Shown here: piece after piece, positions 46,284-55,256 of the stretch
How positions within the stretch are numbered: position 1 is the stretch's first letter
Layout of the letters: each line of letters starts with the position of its first letter
Source of the DNA: CAWJHE01 sp963842455
Lineage (GTDB): Bacteria > Chloroflexota > Anaerolineae > Anaerolineales > UBA4823
DNA: 64,000 nt
NCBI GenBank assembly: GCA_963842455.1
Contig: CAWJHE010000014.1
Location: forward strand, 62,001 to 126,000
Direction of reading: 5' to 3'
Translations under genes and position numbers: made by a program
Notes under the pieces: model-generated
What the model was told of the DNA's origin: nothing
The model's input: the letters and a program-made list of their open reading frames with translations, nothing else
Databases searched by the model: none

Positions 46284-47466
46284 TTAAGCCTGGGATGGCA
46301 GCCTTATTTCTTTTCCGGATTTTATGACCAGAGAGATATTCAACAAAGCATCCAGGTCCTGCAATGGATTGCCTTCCATTGCGATAAGATCCGCCCGCAT
46401 TCCAGGAGCAATGGCTCCAAAGACAGACTCTTCTCCCAGTATTGCAGCGCCTGTTACGGTGGCTGCCTGTAATGCCTGGGCATTGCTCATGCCATAGCGT
46501 GTGAGCATTTTAAGCTCATTGACATAAGCATCCAATGGAGGCAAACGGTACATGTCAGTTCCAACAGCAATCCGCACGCCAGCAGCCAATGCCCTCTGGA
46601 AAGAGCGTTTATGTTCGGAGGCTCTGCGATTAAATGCATCCACTTCATGAGGCAAGAGCGGATCTTCTTGAACGGACATTGAATCGAAGGCAAATAACGT
46701 AGGAACATAAAACACACCGGTTGCAGCCATCTTCTCAGCTAATGCTTCATCGATAACTGTGCCATGCTCTATGGCGCTGAAACCTGCTTCAACCGCCGCC
46801 TGCGCCCCATCCAGACCTTCAACATGCCCACTGACTCGATAGCCATATTGATGAGCTTCCTTTACACCTGCCTTCAGCTCTTCGAAGGTTAAGAATTTAT
46901 CCGTCCGTGACCATAAATCTTTTCGGGACTGGCAGCTGACCACAAATTTGATCCAATCCACACCATAGCGCGTCAGCTCGCGAACCGCATGGCGCATCTC
47001 GGTTTCACCATCCACCCATATATTCCGCCAGCCTTCTGGTGCCGCGGCGCCTGTCGGGTTAGGTCCCGCAGCATAAATGTGCGGTCCAGGAATGAAACCT
47101 TCATTGATTAAACGCTTGAGCGTAAAAACACCCATATGCTTGCAACCTGGGTCGCGAATGGTGGTGATACCTGACCGTAAACTGTCGAGAGCAACCCGTA
47201 CACCTTCCACCGCTCCAGTCACAATCACATCCGTGGTCGCGATTGCCTCTGTGTAACCAATCAAATGACGGTGTGCATCCACCAAACCGGGTAATAAAAC
47301 CTTGCCACCTAAATCAATCCGGGGAATATCCGGAAACGAAGATGATTAATTGCGACTGTAAATCTACTGCACTGATCCGATCCCCTTCTATTAATACTGC
47401 TATATTTTTTTCAACATGATCCGTCAAACCGGTAAAAACGGCGCCATTGATGAGTAACGTACGCAT
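46284..47466 (-). CDS. metal-dependent amidohydrolase (imidazolonepropionase-like), frameshifted
   Basis: About 394 residues after repair of one shift near 47320. Start is the ATG of MRTLLINGAVFTG, preceded by GGAGAGACAAGG. Metal-site motifs of the amidohydrolase barrel are all present: DAHRHLIG (HxH), the Lys in DWIKFVVS, SGHVEG, IEHGTVID and the Asp in VGTDMYR. Relatives hydrolyse cyclic amides, dipeptides (prolidase-type) or imidazolone compounds. Given nearby racemases and DUF917 genes, a ring-opening hydrolase is likely. It follows the racemase region on the same strand. Confidence 0.85.
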
Positions 47467-47924
47467 CCTTGTCTCTCCTTTGTTTCTCAACCTGCAAAAA
47501 TCAACCCATGAATATGTCTGACGCATTGTGCAATTAAATCACCTGCAGTAATGTATGAGTGAGTCATTTTCGAACAAGGCGATGAAAAAAAATAATTTCA
47601 CTATTTAACCATAAAACCAGGATGATTTTCGTCACTTTTCAAAATGAAACACAATTGCATCCTCTATATTCTAGTGACAAATGACCAAAACTCAAGTTCT
47701 ATCCGTAATCCAAGCACGAGTGACAATCATCACATGTGCATAAAGTATTTCAGTAGGATGAATTTAAGTACAATTCCTTATACCGTTTCAAACATTCATC
47801 AATGGCTGAGTAGTCTAGAAAAACTAATGAATCCTATCAAATTGTTTACAGGCCCAAAACAATCTTCCATCAAAGGGCAACTATAATTCCGTTTACTCAA
47901 ATCCAATTAGAAAAAAGGTTCAAG
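47467..47924. other. AT-rich gene-poor gap
   Basis: No convincing gene. One open frame of 80 codons (47644-47886) has no recognisable motif or ribosome site, and reads as chance. The segment is AT-rich compared with its flanks. Confidence 0.6.
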
Positions 47925-47999
47925 ATGAAAAAATACAAAGTATTATTTTTATGCACTGGAAACACAGCCCGAAGTCAAATCGGTGAAGCCTGCTTATGA
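47925..47999 (+). pseudogene. truncated start of arsenate reductase / low-molecular-weight phosphatase-like gene
   Basis: A 24-codon frame begins MKKYKVLFLCTGNTARSQIG, containing the complete P-loop CxGNTxRSQ of the ArsC/LMW-PTP family at its normal N-terminal place, with AAAGGTTCAAG upstream. It stops at TGA 47997-47999, one base before the convergent MFS gene's stop. The rest of the gene (about 110 residues) is gone, so the break lies at a recombination junction. Confidence 0.75.
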
Positions 48000-48000
48000 C

Positions 48001-49329
48001 CTATAAACTTCTCACCTTCGGGTACCTGATATACACAAAAATGCCATAAGCCAGCGAAATCAGCGCCCCAATCCCCACCGAGAATGGCGCCCCTGCCCAA
48101 TCAGCCACATAGCCGGCCTGCAAACTGCCCAGGCGCATCATGATCTGGAAGGTCAGGGTGTAGATGCTCATCACCCGGCCGCGCAGCTCATCCGGCGTGG
48201 TGATCTGCAGCAGCGTGTTTGCCAGCGCGTTCTGCAGCACAAAACTAAAGCCGATCAGCAGCATGATCGCCAGCGACGCAAGAAAAGATTTCGAGAAGGC
48301 GAACAGGAGCAACAGGCTGGGGAAAAGCAGGTTCCCCACGGTGAGCAATTTACCACTCCCCGACTGACCCTGACGAGAGGCGACAAACAATGCCCCGCAG
48401 ACCGCGCCGATGCCCACCATGGCAAAGAGAATTCCCAAGGGTAAGGCCTCTGGCGCCTGGCACTTCATTAAAGGAGTTTCTCCCCCGCAAATGGCATCGA
48501 TGACGGGCTTAGCACTCCCCCCCAGGATATCCGTGGCGAAAACCGGCAGCAAGGTTGAATAGGGCATGGAAAGAAATGCGCTGATGGCTATCAGGCTGAT
48601 CAGGGCAATCAGAACCTGGCGTGTGCGCACATAGCGAAAACCTTCGGCCATATGCTTTAGCGTCTTGACCTTTGTCCCGCGCTCAACGGCGGGAGGCGGC
48701 AGGTTGCGCATGAAAAGCAGGCTGATCATCACCGCCAGGAAGGTCAGGCCATTCATTAAGAAGGCTGGCCCTTCGCCCGTAGCCGCTACCAGAACCCCCG
48801 CAACCGCAGGACCGGCCGCCCGAGCCATGTTGAACATCGCCGAGTTTAGACCTATCGCATTGGCTAGATCATCCTTGCCTTCTACCATATCCACGACAAA
48901 AGCCTGGCGGGCGGGCAGATCAATGGCGCTGGCTGCGCCCAGGAATAGCGCCAGGACATACACATGCCAGAGCTGGACTGTACCCGTCCAGGTGAGCCAG
49001 GCCATGATCAATGCCTGGATCATCATGGCCCCTTGGGCCAACAAGATAATCGTCCGCTTCGGGAAGCGATCGGCGATCGAACCGCCCCACAAGGATAGAG
49101 GTATTACTGGGATGAGTGCAATGAAGTTGACCATTCCCAAAGCTGCCGCCGAGCCAGTCAGGCGATAGACCAGGACCTGCTGGGCCATGGACTGCATCCA
49201 GGTGCCAATCAGGGAAATCGTCTGTCCAAAGAACCACAAACGGAAGTTATAATGCCGCAGCGAACGAAATGTTGCTGGAAGTTGAATGCGCCTGCGGGGT
49301 CTACGCAGGGATGAAGTGTTTGCAGGCAT
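48001..49329 (-). CDS. MFS transporter (EntS/DHA3-like exporter)
   Basis: A 442-residue protein with 12 predicted helices. Helix 2-3 loop GGSIADRFPKRTI is the MFS signature. The layout with FRLWFFGQTISLIGTWMQS at the start and DLPARQAFVVDMV after helix 4 is that of the EntS/macrolide-exporter-like group. A longer loop with Cys (ICGGETPLMKC) lies between helices 7 and 8. Its 3' end touches the arsC-like remnant. Substrate unknown. Confidence 0.88.
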   Translation of the reverse strand: MPANTSSLRRPRRRIQLPATFRSLRHYNFRLWFFGQTISLIGTWMQSMAQQVLVYRLTGSAAALGMVNFIALIPVIPLSLWGGSIADRFPKRTIILLAQGAMMIQALIMAWLTWTGTVQLWHVYVLALFLGAASAIDLPARQAFVVDMVEGKDDLANAIGLNSAMFNMARAAGPAVAGVLVAATGEGPAFLMNGLTFLAVMISLLFMRNLPPPAVERGTKVKTLKHMAEGFRYVRTRQVLIALISLIAISAFLSMPYSTLLPVFATDILGGSAKPVIDAICGGETPLMKCQAPEALPLGILFAMVGIGAVCGALFVASRQGQSGSGKLLTVGNLLFPSLLLLFAFSKSFLASLAIMLLIGFSFVLQNALANTLLQITTPDELRGRVMSIYTLTFQIMMRLGSLQAGYVADWAGAPFSVGIGALISLAYGIFVYIRYPKVRSL

Positions 49330-49347
49330 TGTTTAATTCTACCACCA

Positions 49348-50355
49348 CTATTTACGCTCAACCCCCATCACCAGGATTTTTGTTGGATGGTTGAAGGGAG
49401 CTGGGTCGGCCGGGGGCTCTCGCACAACCGTCGTTGGATAACCGGTTATATCCTCAGGAATGGGTATGATTTGATGGAGGCTGAGATACCCACCAGTGCA
49501 GAGCGACTGCATGCTCTGAAAAAACTCATTTCCGCTGAGGAACAGAGCATTATTGACCACAACCAGGCGTCCACCATGCGCTACCAGGGGTCGCAATTTG
49601 TTTACCAGGCGCACGACCTGTCCGGCTAAATCAACAGAACCTTTTTTCGTAGTCGAAAAGAAAGGCGCATCCAAAATTGCCAGGTCGAAGAGCTTGCCCT
49701 GTTGTTTGTAGAAAGCCACCCGGCTGAAAAAATCGGTTGCTTCCAAGCTCATCTCCCCAGGAGGAGCTTCATTCAAGGCAATGGAGCGGCGAGCGATTTC
49801 CAGGTACTTGGACTTCAGATCGACCTGGTTCACTTGTAGAGCGCCTCCCGCCAGGCAGGCCACACCCAGGCTGCCAGTGTAGGCAAACATGTTCAGAACT
49901 CGCAACCCCCGGCTATTTTGCAGCAGCCATGCACGCAACAGGCGCGTATCAGGATAGAAACTGGCATCCTGGTTCAAGCGCAGATCGAGTGCATATTTAA
50001 CGCCATGTTCCTCGATCCACTCTGCCGGACTGGAGCCATAGCTCACAACACCACGCCGCAGATCTGGTGTGTCGGCATAACGAAATTTTTGCAAAACACA
50101 GTCCACTTGCGGCAAGCAGCGCAAGAAAAATAATTGGACGGTGTGCAGTAAATCTTGCGCGGCTTGAAGATCGCGCTGGTGGCTATAAATCACAAGCGTC
50201 CGGGCATACATATCCGCAACCAGGTCCGGATAACCTTCATAGAACCCGTTGAACAAACGAAGAACGCCCGTTGTGTGATGGCTCAGGATTGTTTTTCGCG
50301 CCTGGAGAGCTTGTTCCAGGCGCGCGATCAATTCAGTTTCGGCATGTGGTTGCAT
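49348..50355 (-). CDS. RlmI/RlmK-like SAM-dependent methyltransferase
   Basis: A 335-residue class I methyltransferase. SAM-binding motif I is VLNMFAYTGSLGVACLAGG, the motif II acidic residue is in VDLKSKYLEIA, and motif IV is LAILDAPFFS, where rRNA cytosine methyltransferases have DPP. N-terminal part (LFNGFYEGYPDLVADMY) matches the EEHE-like linker of RlmI rather than a PUA domain. It likely methylates rRNA. It lies 18 bp from the MFS gene on the same strand. Confidence 0.75.
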   Translation of the reverse strand: MQPHAETELIARLEQALQARKTILSHHTTGVLRLFNGFYEGYPDLVADMYARTLVIYSHQRDLQAAQDLLHTVQLFFLRCLPQVDCVLQKFRYADTPDLRRGVVSYGSSPAEWIEEHGVKYALDLRLNQDASFYPDTRLLRAWLLQNSRGLRVLNMFAYTGSLGVACLAGGALQVNQVDLKSKYLEIARRSIALNEAPPGEMSLEATDFFSRVAFYKQQGKLFDLAILDAPFFSTTKKGSVDLAGQVVRLVNKLRPLVAHGGRLVVVNNALFLSGNEFFQSMQSLCTGGYLSLHQIIPIPEDITGYPTTVVREPPADPAPFNHPTKILVMGVERK

Positions 50356-50427
50356 GTGTGCGATTATACCCGAGCAGTGTCAGCTTCAACTGCTCAGCAC
50401 AGAAAATTCCTTGCGTGATCCGACAAA

Positions 50428-50655
50428 TTACTCACCCATCGCGGCAGGCATGGTTGAGCTGCGCCGGTCATCTTCTAATTCTAAGCATTCTGCACAACTG
50501 CAAGGCAGACCGTGTGCGCAAGCCTGGCAACAATACAGTAGCGGGCGCTGTGCCAAGGCCACCAGTCCCAAGCGGGTGCCTTTCACCACTACAGGCGACC
50601 AGGTAATTTCGACCCCGCATCCATCACAAAAGACTGCATCTTCTATACATGCCAT
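50428..50655 (-). CDS. small Cys-rich zinc-ribbon-like protein
   Basis: A 75-residue protein with CDGCG at its start and a C-terminal YCCQACAHGLPCSCAEC cluster, giving nine Cys able to bind zinc. The ATG at 50653-50655 has an AGAGAAG site upstream; an earlier TTG would overlap the stress-protein gene. It follows the universal stress protein gene by 16 bp. Function unknown. Confidence 0.6.
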   Translation of the reverse strand: MACIEDAVFCDGCGVEITWSPVVVKGTRLGLVALAQRPLLYCCQACAHGLPCSCAECLELEDDRRSSTMPAAMGE

Positions 50656-50671
50656 CTTTACTTCTCTTGGA

Positions 50672-51607
50672 TTATTTGACAATCAACACGGAGGCTTCTG
50701 CATAATGGACAAGCTTGCGAGAAACACTGCCAAGCAGCCATCCGGTAACCGGGTTCAGCCCGCGTGTGCCGCAAATAATCAGGTCGATTTCATGGGTTTT
50801 GACATATTGCAGAATCTCGGTAGCGGCGTCACCGCGCAGAAGAAGGGGCATGGCCTGCATTCCTCCTGCTCCAAGGATATCCATAGCTTCCTTGAGTAGC
50901 TTCTTTCCCTCAGCTTCTTCTTCGGCTTCCACACGTTCCCAATCTACCGGTCTGGCAGGCGCCGGGTACATGACCTCGGGACCAACCGCCCAGGCTCGAG
51001 AAGCCAGTTCTGGCGGCACGGAGGGTGGCAGTACATGCAGCAGGCGGATGTCGATAGGTTCTGGTAATGGGAAGCGGCATTGTCCGTAAAATTCGGGCGG
51101 GGCCAGGCAGTGCAATGCACGCTTGCTATGGACCGAGCCATCCACCACAATCAACACCTTTCGAAGCCCTTCATACGGGGCGCGAACAACCAACACCGGG
51201 CTTTTAGAATATTCAACCACCTGTTGCGCCACACCACCCAGCAGAATGCCCAGGGTGGCGCGCAATCCTTTTGCTCCAATCACGGTTAAATCCACATCAT
51301 GCAATTCAGCCCATTCGTTGATGGTAACCGCCGGACTGCCTGCTTTCAAGACCGTGTTGACCTGAACACCACTCTGCTTGAGACGCTCGCCCGCATCATT
51401 CAGCGAAGTTTGCAGCGCTTCATGGCCGGTGATTTGCTGGGTGCCCATTACGGCCAGACAGGTGATTGTGCTGTTTCCTATATTCAGGTCGGATAACAGG
51501 TTGACGGCCGCTTGTGCATGCCAGGAGCCATCATAAGCCAGCAAGATATTCATAGATGCAGCCTCGTTTTTCGGATTTTCATTTTCTGACGGTTGATTAG
51601 CGACCAT
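50672..51607 (-). CDS. tandem universal stress protein (UspA family)
   Basis: A 311-residue protein with two Usp domains. The first (about 19-142) begins MNILLAYDGSWHAQAAV and ends with GLRATLGILLGGVAQQVVEYSKSPVLVV, which includes the G-2x-G-9x-GS-like ATP loop. The second (about 150-311) begins KVLIVVDGSVHSKRAL and ends GTRGLNPVTGWLLGSVSRKLVHYAEASVLIVK. It probably acts in cytoplasm under stress or growth arrest. GGAGATGACCC precedes the ATG. Confidence 0.92.
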   Translation of the reverse strand: MVANQPSENENPKNEAASMNILLAYDGSWHAQAAVNLLSDLNIGNSTITCLAVMGTQQITGHEALQTSLNDAGERLKQSGVQVNTVLKAGSPAVTINEWAELHDVDLTVIGAKGLRATLGILLGGVAQQVVEYSKSPVLVVRAPYEGLRKVLIVVDGSVHSKRALHCLAPPEFYGQCRFPLPEPIDIRLLHVLPPSVPPELASRAWAVGPEVMYPAPARPVDWERVEAEEEAEGKKLLKEAMDILGAGGMQAMPLLLRGDAATEILQYVKTHEIDLIICGTRGLNPVTGWLLGSVSRKLVHYAEASVLIVK

Positions 51608-51624
51608 GGGTCATCTCCTTTCAT

Positions 51625-51796
51625 TCAAGCATCTTTTTTGGGTCGGCGTGGCCAAAGCATTGGCGTTTTCTGTTTATACTCGAGGTAATTTTCACCAAAG
51701 CGGATTTCAAGTTCTCTTTGATCGTGAACCTTGTTTCGCCGTGAACGAATCTTCCATCGCCTTCCAAGCACGATTGTCCAAATTAGCAGGCTTCAT
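51625..51796 (-). CDS. small protein with ICMT-like C-terminus, frameshifted
   Basis: ATG at 51794-51796 overlaps the stop of the HEAT-repeat gene (ATGA) and has GAAAGGAG upstream. The first frame reads MKPANLDNRAWKAMEDSF; a one-base shift near 51730 gives VHDQRELEIRFGENYLEYKQK and a proline/lysine end at 51625. The second half resembles the C-terminal end of isoprenylcysteine methyltransferase-like proteins (ERFGxxYxxYkxk). With about 57 residues it is either a remnant or a truncated small protein. The coupling overlap argues it is translated. Confidence 0.4.
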
Positions 51797-53028
51797 TTTG
51801 AGCTCCTTTCCGCTTTGCCAGGCTGGCTAACTTTCCAATCCAATAGCATACGTTGAGCCTGGCGAGGCGCTTCCACATTGGCGGCCGGACTCCTCAGCGA
51901 CAGTAGCAATGGCTGGAGATATTCCTGGGTCAGCCTGGAAGGCATGGCATGCAATGCATGGTGGACAGCCTGCCGGAAGGGTTCGCTGAGCCGGTTGCGG
52001 GTGAGAACATTGAGAATTGCAGGGATGGCCGTGGAGTTCAGGTTTGCCAGCACACTTGCAGTCACCCAGCGTACAGCTTGATTATCGTCAAACAAACCTT
52101 CAGCCAGCACTTCAATCGCCTGGGTATCGCCAATCTGCCCCAGGCCACGCGCTGCATGCCAGCGAACATGGCTGTTCGAATGCTGCAAAGCGTCTTCCCA
52201 GCAACTTCGCGCCAATACCCCCATGGCATTCAGGGTACGCGAGGCCTCCTGATGCAATGGATGTAAGCCCATGGTGAGCGCCTTAAGCAGCGCAGGGCAG
52301 CAACGCAAATCTTGGATCACACCTAGGGCTTGCACGGCGCGCACCTTCCAGGTAAGGACAGCATTCTCGATCATTTCTTCCAAAATAAGGATCACGTCTG
52401 GGTTGGCGCGTAAACCAGAGAGGTAAGCAGCAGCATAACGAACCAGTCTCCGGCGTTGTTCCTGGTTGGGGGGCAGGCGAGGTGCAATTTCACCGCTATG
52501 GGCTAAGACATCGTGGAAAATCTCTGCCTTGATGGCGCTTTCGGCAGCCGATTCATCTAAAATGAAAGCCTCGACAACGGATTGGAGGCAATCAACGACT
52601 GCCTGTGTACTGAGGCTTTTCCCCACTTCTGCGCACTGTAGCTCGATTTGCGCCCTTTCACCTGGCGCATCTGCTAAGCCGATCTGCCAGTATGCATCCT
52701 CCCAGGTGTGTAGCGCCAGGAAGTTGAGTAAATAACGCCAAATCACGGGATTTTGATGGTCATGGACAGCAGACTGCATCATATGGCGCAGATCCTGGTT
52801 GGTTGAGCTCATATACTGCAGCACCGTAGAGGCCATTTGGATATCACCGCTGATCGCTTTATCCAGCATTGCCGTTTGGGCGCGATAGCGAGTTTTGCTC
52901 TCTTGAATTGGCGCTTGTTGGGAATGCTCGCTCCAAGCCTGAGCTTCATTTTCTTCGGATTGTCGAAAACGCTCAGCTTGAGCCAGCCGGGATGCCTGCA
53001 TATTTTGGGTGTCACGGTGTGTATTCAT
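51793..53028 (-). CDS. HEAT-repeat protein
   Basis: A 411-residue helical repeat protein. Repeats such as VIQDLRCCPALLKALTMG, HVRWHAARGLGQIGDTQAIEVLAEGL and NQAVRWVTASVLANLNSTAIPAIL are HEAT/PBS-type, about 30 residues each, in the C-terminal 250 residues. The N-terminal 70 residues are polar. Such proteins are scaffolds; the partner is unknown. First gene of a minus-strand set with the small ICMT-like protein and the stress protein. A GGAGG site precedes its ATG. Confidence 0.85.
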   Translation of the reverse strand: MNTHRDTQNMQASRLAQAERFRQSEENEAQAWSEHSQQAPIQESKTRYRAQTAMLDKAISGDIQMASTVLQYMSSTNQDLRHMMQSAVHDHQNPVIWRYLLNFLALHTWEDAYWQIGLADAPGERAQIELQCAEVGKSLSTQAVVDCLQSVVEAFILDESAAESAIKAEIFHDVLAHSGEIAPRLPPNQEQRRRLVRYAAAYLSGLRANPDVILILEEMIENAVLTWKVRAVQALGVIQDLRCCPALLKALTMGLHPLHQEASRTLNAMGVLARSCWEDALQHSNSHVRWHAARGLGQIGDTQAIEVLAEGLFDDNQAVRWVTASVLANLNSTAIPAILNVLTRNRLSEPFRQAVHHALHAMPSRLTQEYLQPLLLSLRSPAANVEAPRQAQRMLLDWKVSQPGKAERSSK

Positions 53029-53308
53029 GACAACCTCCTTCTTACCGTTGCAAATATTGCGCGCGGATCCTGGGGAAACCCTGAGCTCAGGGCAATATCC
53101 GAAGCCGGTTGGGGTGACAGTAAAGCGCCCACCCTATCACCCCAGGCGCCCACCCTTCATATGGCTCCGGATCTTACCCCCTGGATCTGACCTTTGTTTT
53201 ATCGCCTGTAGTTCGCGCGGGTGATGCCTGGCTGAATGTTTCTCTATTAATAGATTACAAAAGAATGTCGGCTATGTCAAGTTAAAGGACGGCGAATCTT
53301 AAAGAATT

Positions 53309-53338
53309 CCGCCCTGTCTCATCTACTAGACAGGGCGG
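53309..53338 (-). terminator. hairpin terminator after DUF2892 gene
   Basis: CCGCCCTGTCT and its exact complement AGACAGGGCGG flank an 8-base loop, 35 bp downstream of the small membrane protein gene. The following tract on the minus strand is AATTCTTT, a weak T-run. Confidence 0.65.
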
Positions 53339-53372
53339 TTTCTGGAGAACTGTTATGAATATAGAAAAATAA

Positions 53373-53570
53373 CTACTTGCGGGTACTAAATTTGAATGGG
53401 TAATAAATCGGGCAGAAGGACACCAGGCTGGTGAGCACCAGAATGACTGCCAGGACGAGAAAGATGATTCCCATGGTACCGACGACGGCGTTACTGAAAT
53501 ACAAATAGGCAAGAAGTACAGCCAAGATTACGCGGACTATCCGATCAATTTTTCCAATGTTTGGTTTCAT
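53373..53570 (-). CDS. DUF2892 (YgaP-like) small membrane protein
   Basis: A 65-residue protein with MKPNIGKIDRIVRVILA and LVSFCPIYYPFKFST, the two ends that define the DUF2892 family, and two membrane helices between. The Cys before PIYYPF is conserved. Role unknown; often linked to sulfur or stress genes. It stands alone with a terminator. Confidence 0.85.
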   Translation of the reverse strand: MKPNIGKIDRIVRVILAVLLAYLYFSNAVVGTMGIIFLVLAVILVLTSLVSFCPIYYPFKFSTRK

Positions 53571-53799
53571 ACGCTTCGCTCCTTATTTAGAACCGATTTT
53601 TCTCACCACTAATAATAAGATGCAGGATTCTTAATAAGGTTACAAAGTTTATCAATTTCCCAGCCTTCTTTCGTGGTTTCCCAGCATTATCGAAAGATGC
53701 TAACCAATTCGAATTATCTGCTGTGAAAATCCAACCAAATTTCCTGATGGGTGCTAAAGGCTTTATAATTTCAATGTCAATGACTCATGAGGAGGAAAA

Positions 53800-54817
53800 A
53801 TGAACAAAGTACGATGGGGATTAGTCTCAACCGCCAATATCAATCGCCGGGTGATCCCGGCAATTCGTGAGTGCCAGCGATCAGAGCTGGTAGCCGTCGC
53901 CAGCCGCGATCTGCAGCAAGCCAGGGATTACGCCCAAAAATGGGAAATTCCGCAAGCCTTTGGCAGCTACCAGGCCATGCTCGAGTCGGACCAGGTGGAT
54001 GCCGTGTATGTTAGCCTGCCCAACCACCTGCACGCCGAATGGGCTATCAAGGCCATGCAAGCCGGTAAACATGTTCTGTGCGAGAAACCTTTCGCCACCA
54101 GCCTGCAAGATGTTGATCGAATGATAGCCACCAGCCGCCAGACCGGACGCAAACTGGCGGAAGCCTTTATGTATCTGCACCACCCACAAATGGATATTGT
54201 CAACCAATGGGTACAATCCGGGAAATTGGGTGAGATTGTTTTGGTGAGAGCTAACTTTTAATTTCCAGACCACCAATCCACAAAATGTACGCTTACAGCC
54301 CGAGCTAGGCGGCGGGTGCCTGTGGGATGTCGGCGTATACCCGGTCAGCTTCGCTCAAACTGTGTTCGGTGGTCCACCTGATCATGTATTTGGCTGGCAA
54401 TGGATCGGGGCTAGTGGTGTAGACGAGGTCTTCACGGGTGAGCTGTTTTTCCCTGGCGCCGGCGTAGCCCAAATCAGCTCATCCTTCCGCTGCCCCATGT
54501 ATACATTCGCAGAAGTGATCGGCAGCGAGGGTCGCCTGGCGTTGGACCGTCCCTTCGTAATGCCAGATAAACAGCCTGAGATGTGGTTCTATCGCAACCA
54601 AGATGTGGTGGAAGAAATCCCCATCCCGCAGAAATCCCTCTATCTGGGCGAGATTGAGGATATGGTCAGCGCCATCCTGGATGGCAGCCCACTAAGAATT
54701 CCCCTGGATGAAACGCGCAACCATGTCAAAACGGTGTTGGAATTGTATGAAGGCGAAAACAGTCATAAGCATGGTTCCACATTCATAACACATAGATATT
54801 CGCGTTGTAATATTTAA
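53800..54817 (+). CDS. Gfo/Idh/MocA-family NAD(P) oxidoreductase, frameshifted
   Basis: ATG at 53800 after GAGGAGGAA starts MNKVRWGLVSTANIN, the Rossmann start. The motif EKPFA (HVLCEKPFATS) with the catalytic-region Lys is present. One extra T near 54258 breaks the frame (ANF to NFQTTNPQNVRL), and the C-terminal domain with LGGGCLWDVGVYPVSF runs to 54817. Restored length is about 338 residues. These enzymes oxidise or reduce sugars and polyols, which suits the adjacent polyol locus. Confidence 0.88.
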
Positions 54818-54856
54818 TAATTCTGGCATCGTGATCACTCAAGCGAGGTGTAGTAA

Positions 54857-55045
54857 ATGGAAACAATTCTTCAGGCGCCAAGATCGATATTCGCAAAAAA
54901 TTGCATCCGAATATCATCGAAGAGATTACCCGCAGGATCATTTCAAACTTCGATACTCTGAAGATCATTCGGTTTGATTCTTATGCTGACGGAATCGAAA
55001 ACCAGCCAGCGACATCAGATATCACTTGTCAGAACATGAACATCA
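54857..55045 (+). pseudogene. degenerate minimal nucleotidyltransferase fragment
   Basis: METILQ in one frame leads into IRKKLHPNIIEEITRRIIS and TLKIIRFDSYADG in another. The last part matches the ILFGSYARG nucleotide-binding loop of MNT/HEPN-partner nucleotidyltransferases, but Gly is Asp and the following SDIDLLV acids read SDITCQN. No intact gene remains. Judged a remnant; low confidence. Confidence 0.35.
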
Positions 55046-55256
55046 ATTACGCAAGAAGATCCAAGACAAGCCAGGCGTTTAACCGATCATCTCGGCAAAA
55101 CTCTTCAATTCTCTTTTTGGGTTGGATTTATTAGTATCAACCTGAAACTTCTCCTCAAAGAATTCAATTGGGCAATTTTACCTGAAAGAAATCCTAGTAC
55201 AACACATCTGAAGGAATCGGATAATATCAAAAACGAGTGCGGAAAAAGAGTTGTTT

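Noticed and set aside
47644..47886. 80-codon open frame in AT-rich gap
   Set aside because: No ribosome site, no motif and unusual composition; probably chance.
51606..51830. Plus-strand open frame of 74 codons
   Set aside because: Opposes the small ICMT-like gene, which has a ribosome site and a coupled start.
55105..55256. C-terminal extension of the FGGY kinase
   Set aside because: It is reached only by reading past a frameshift; the corrected frame ends at 55257 with a family-like tail.
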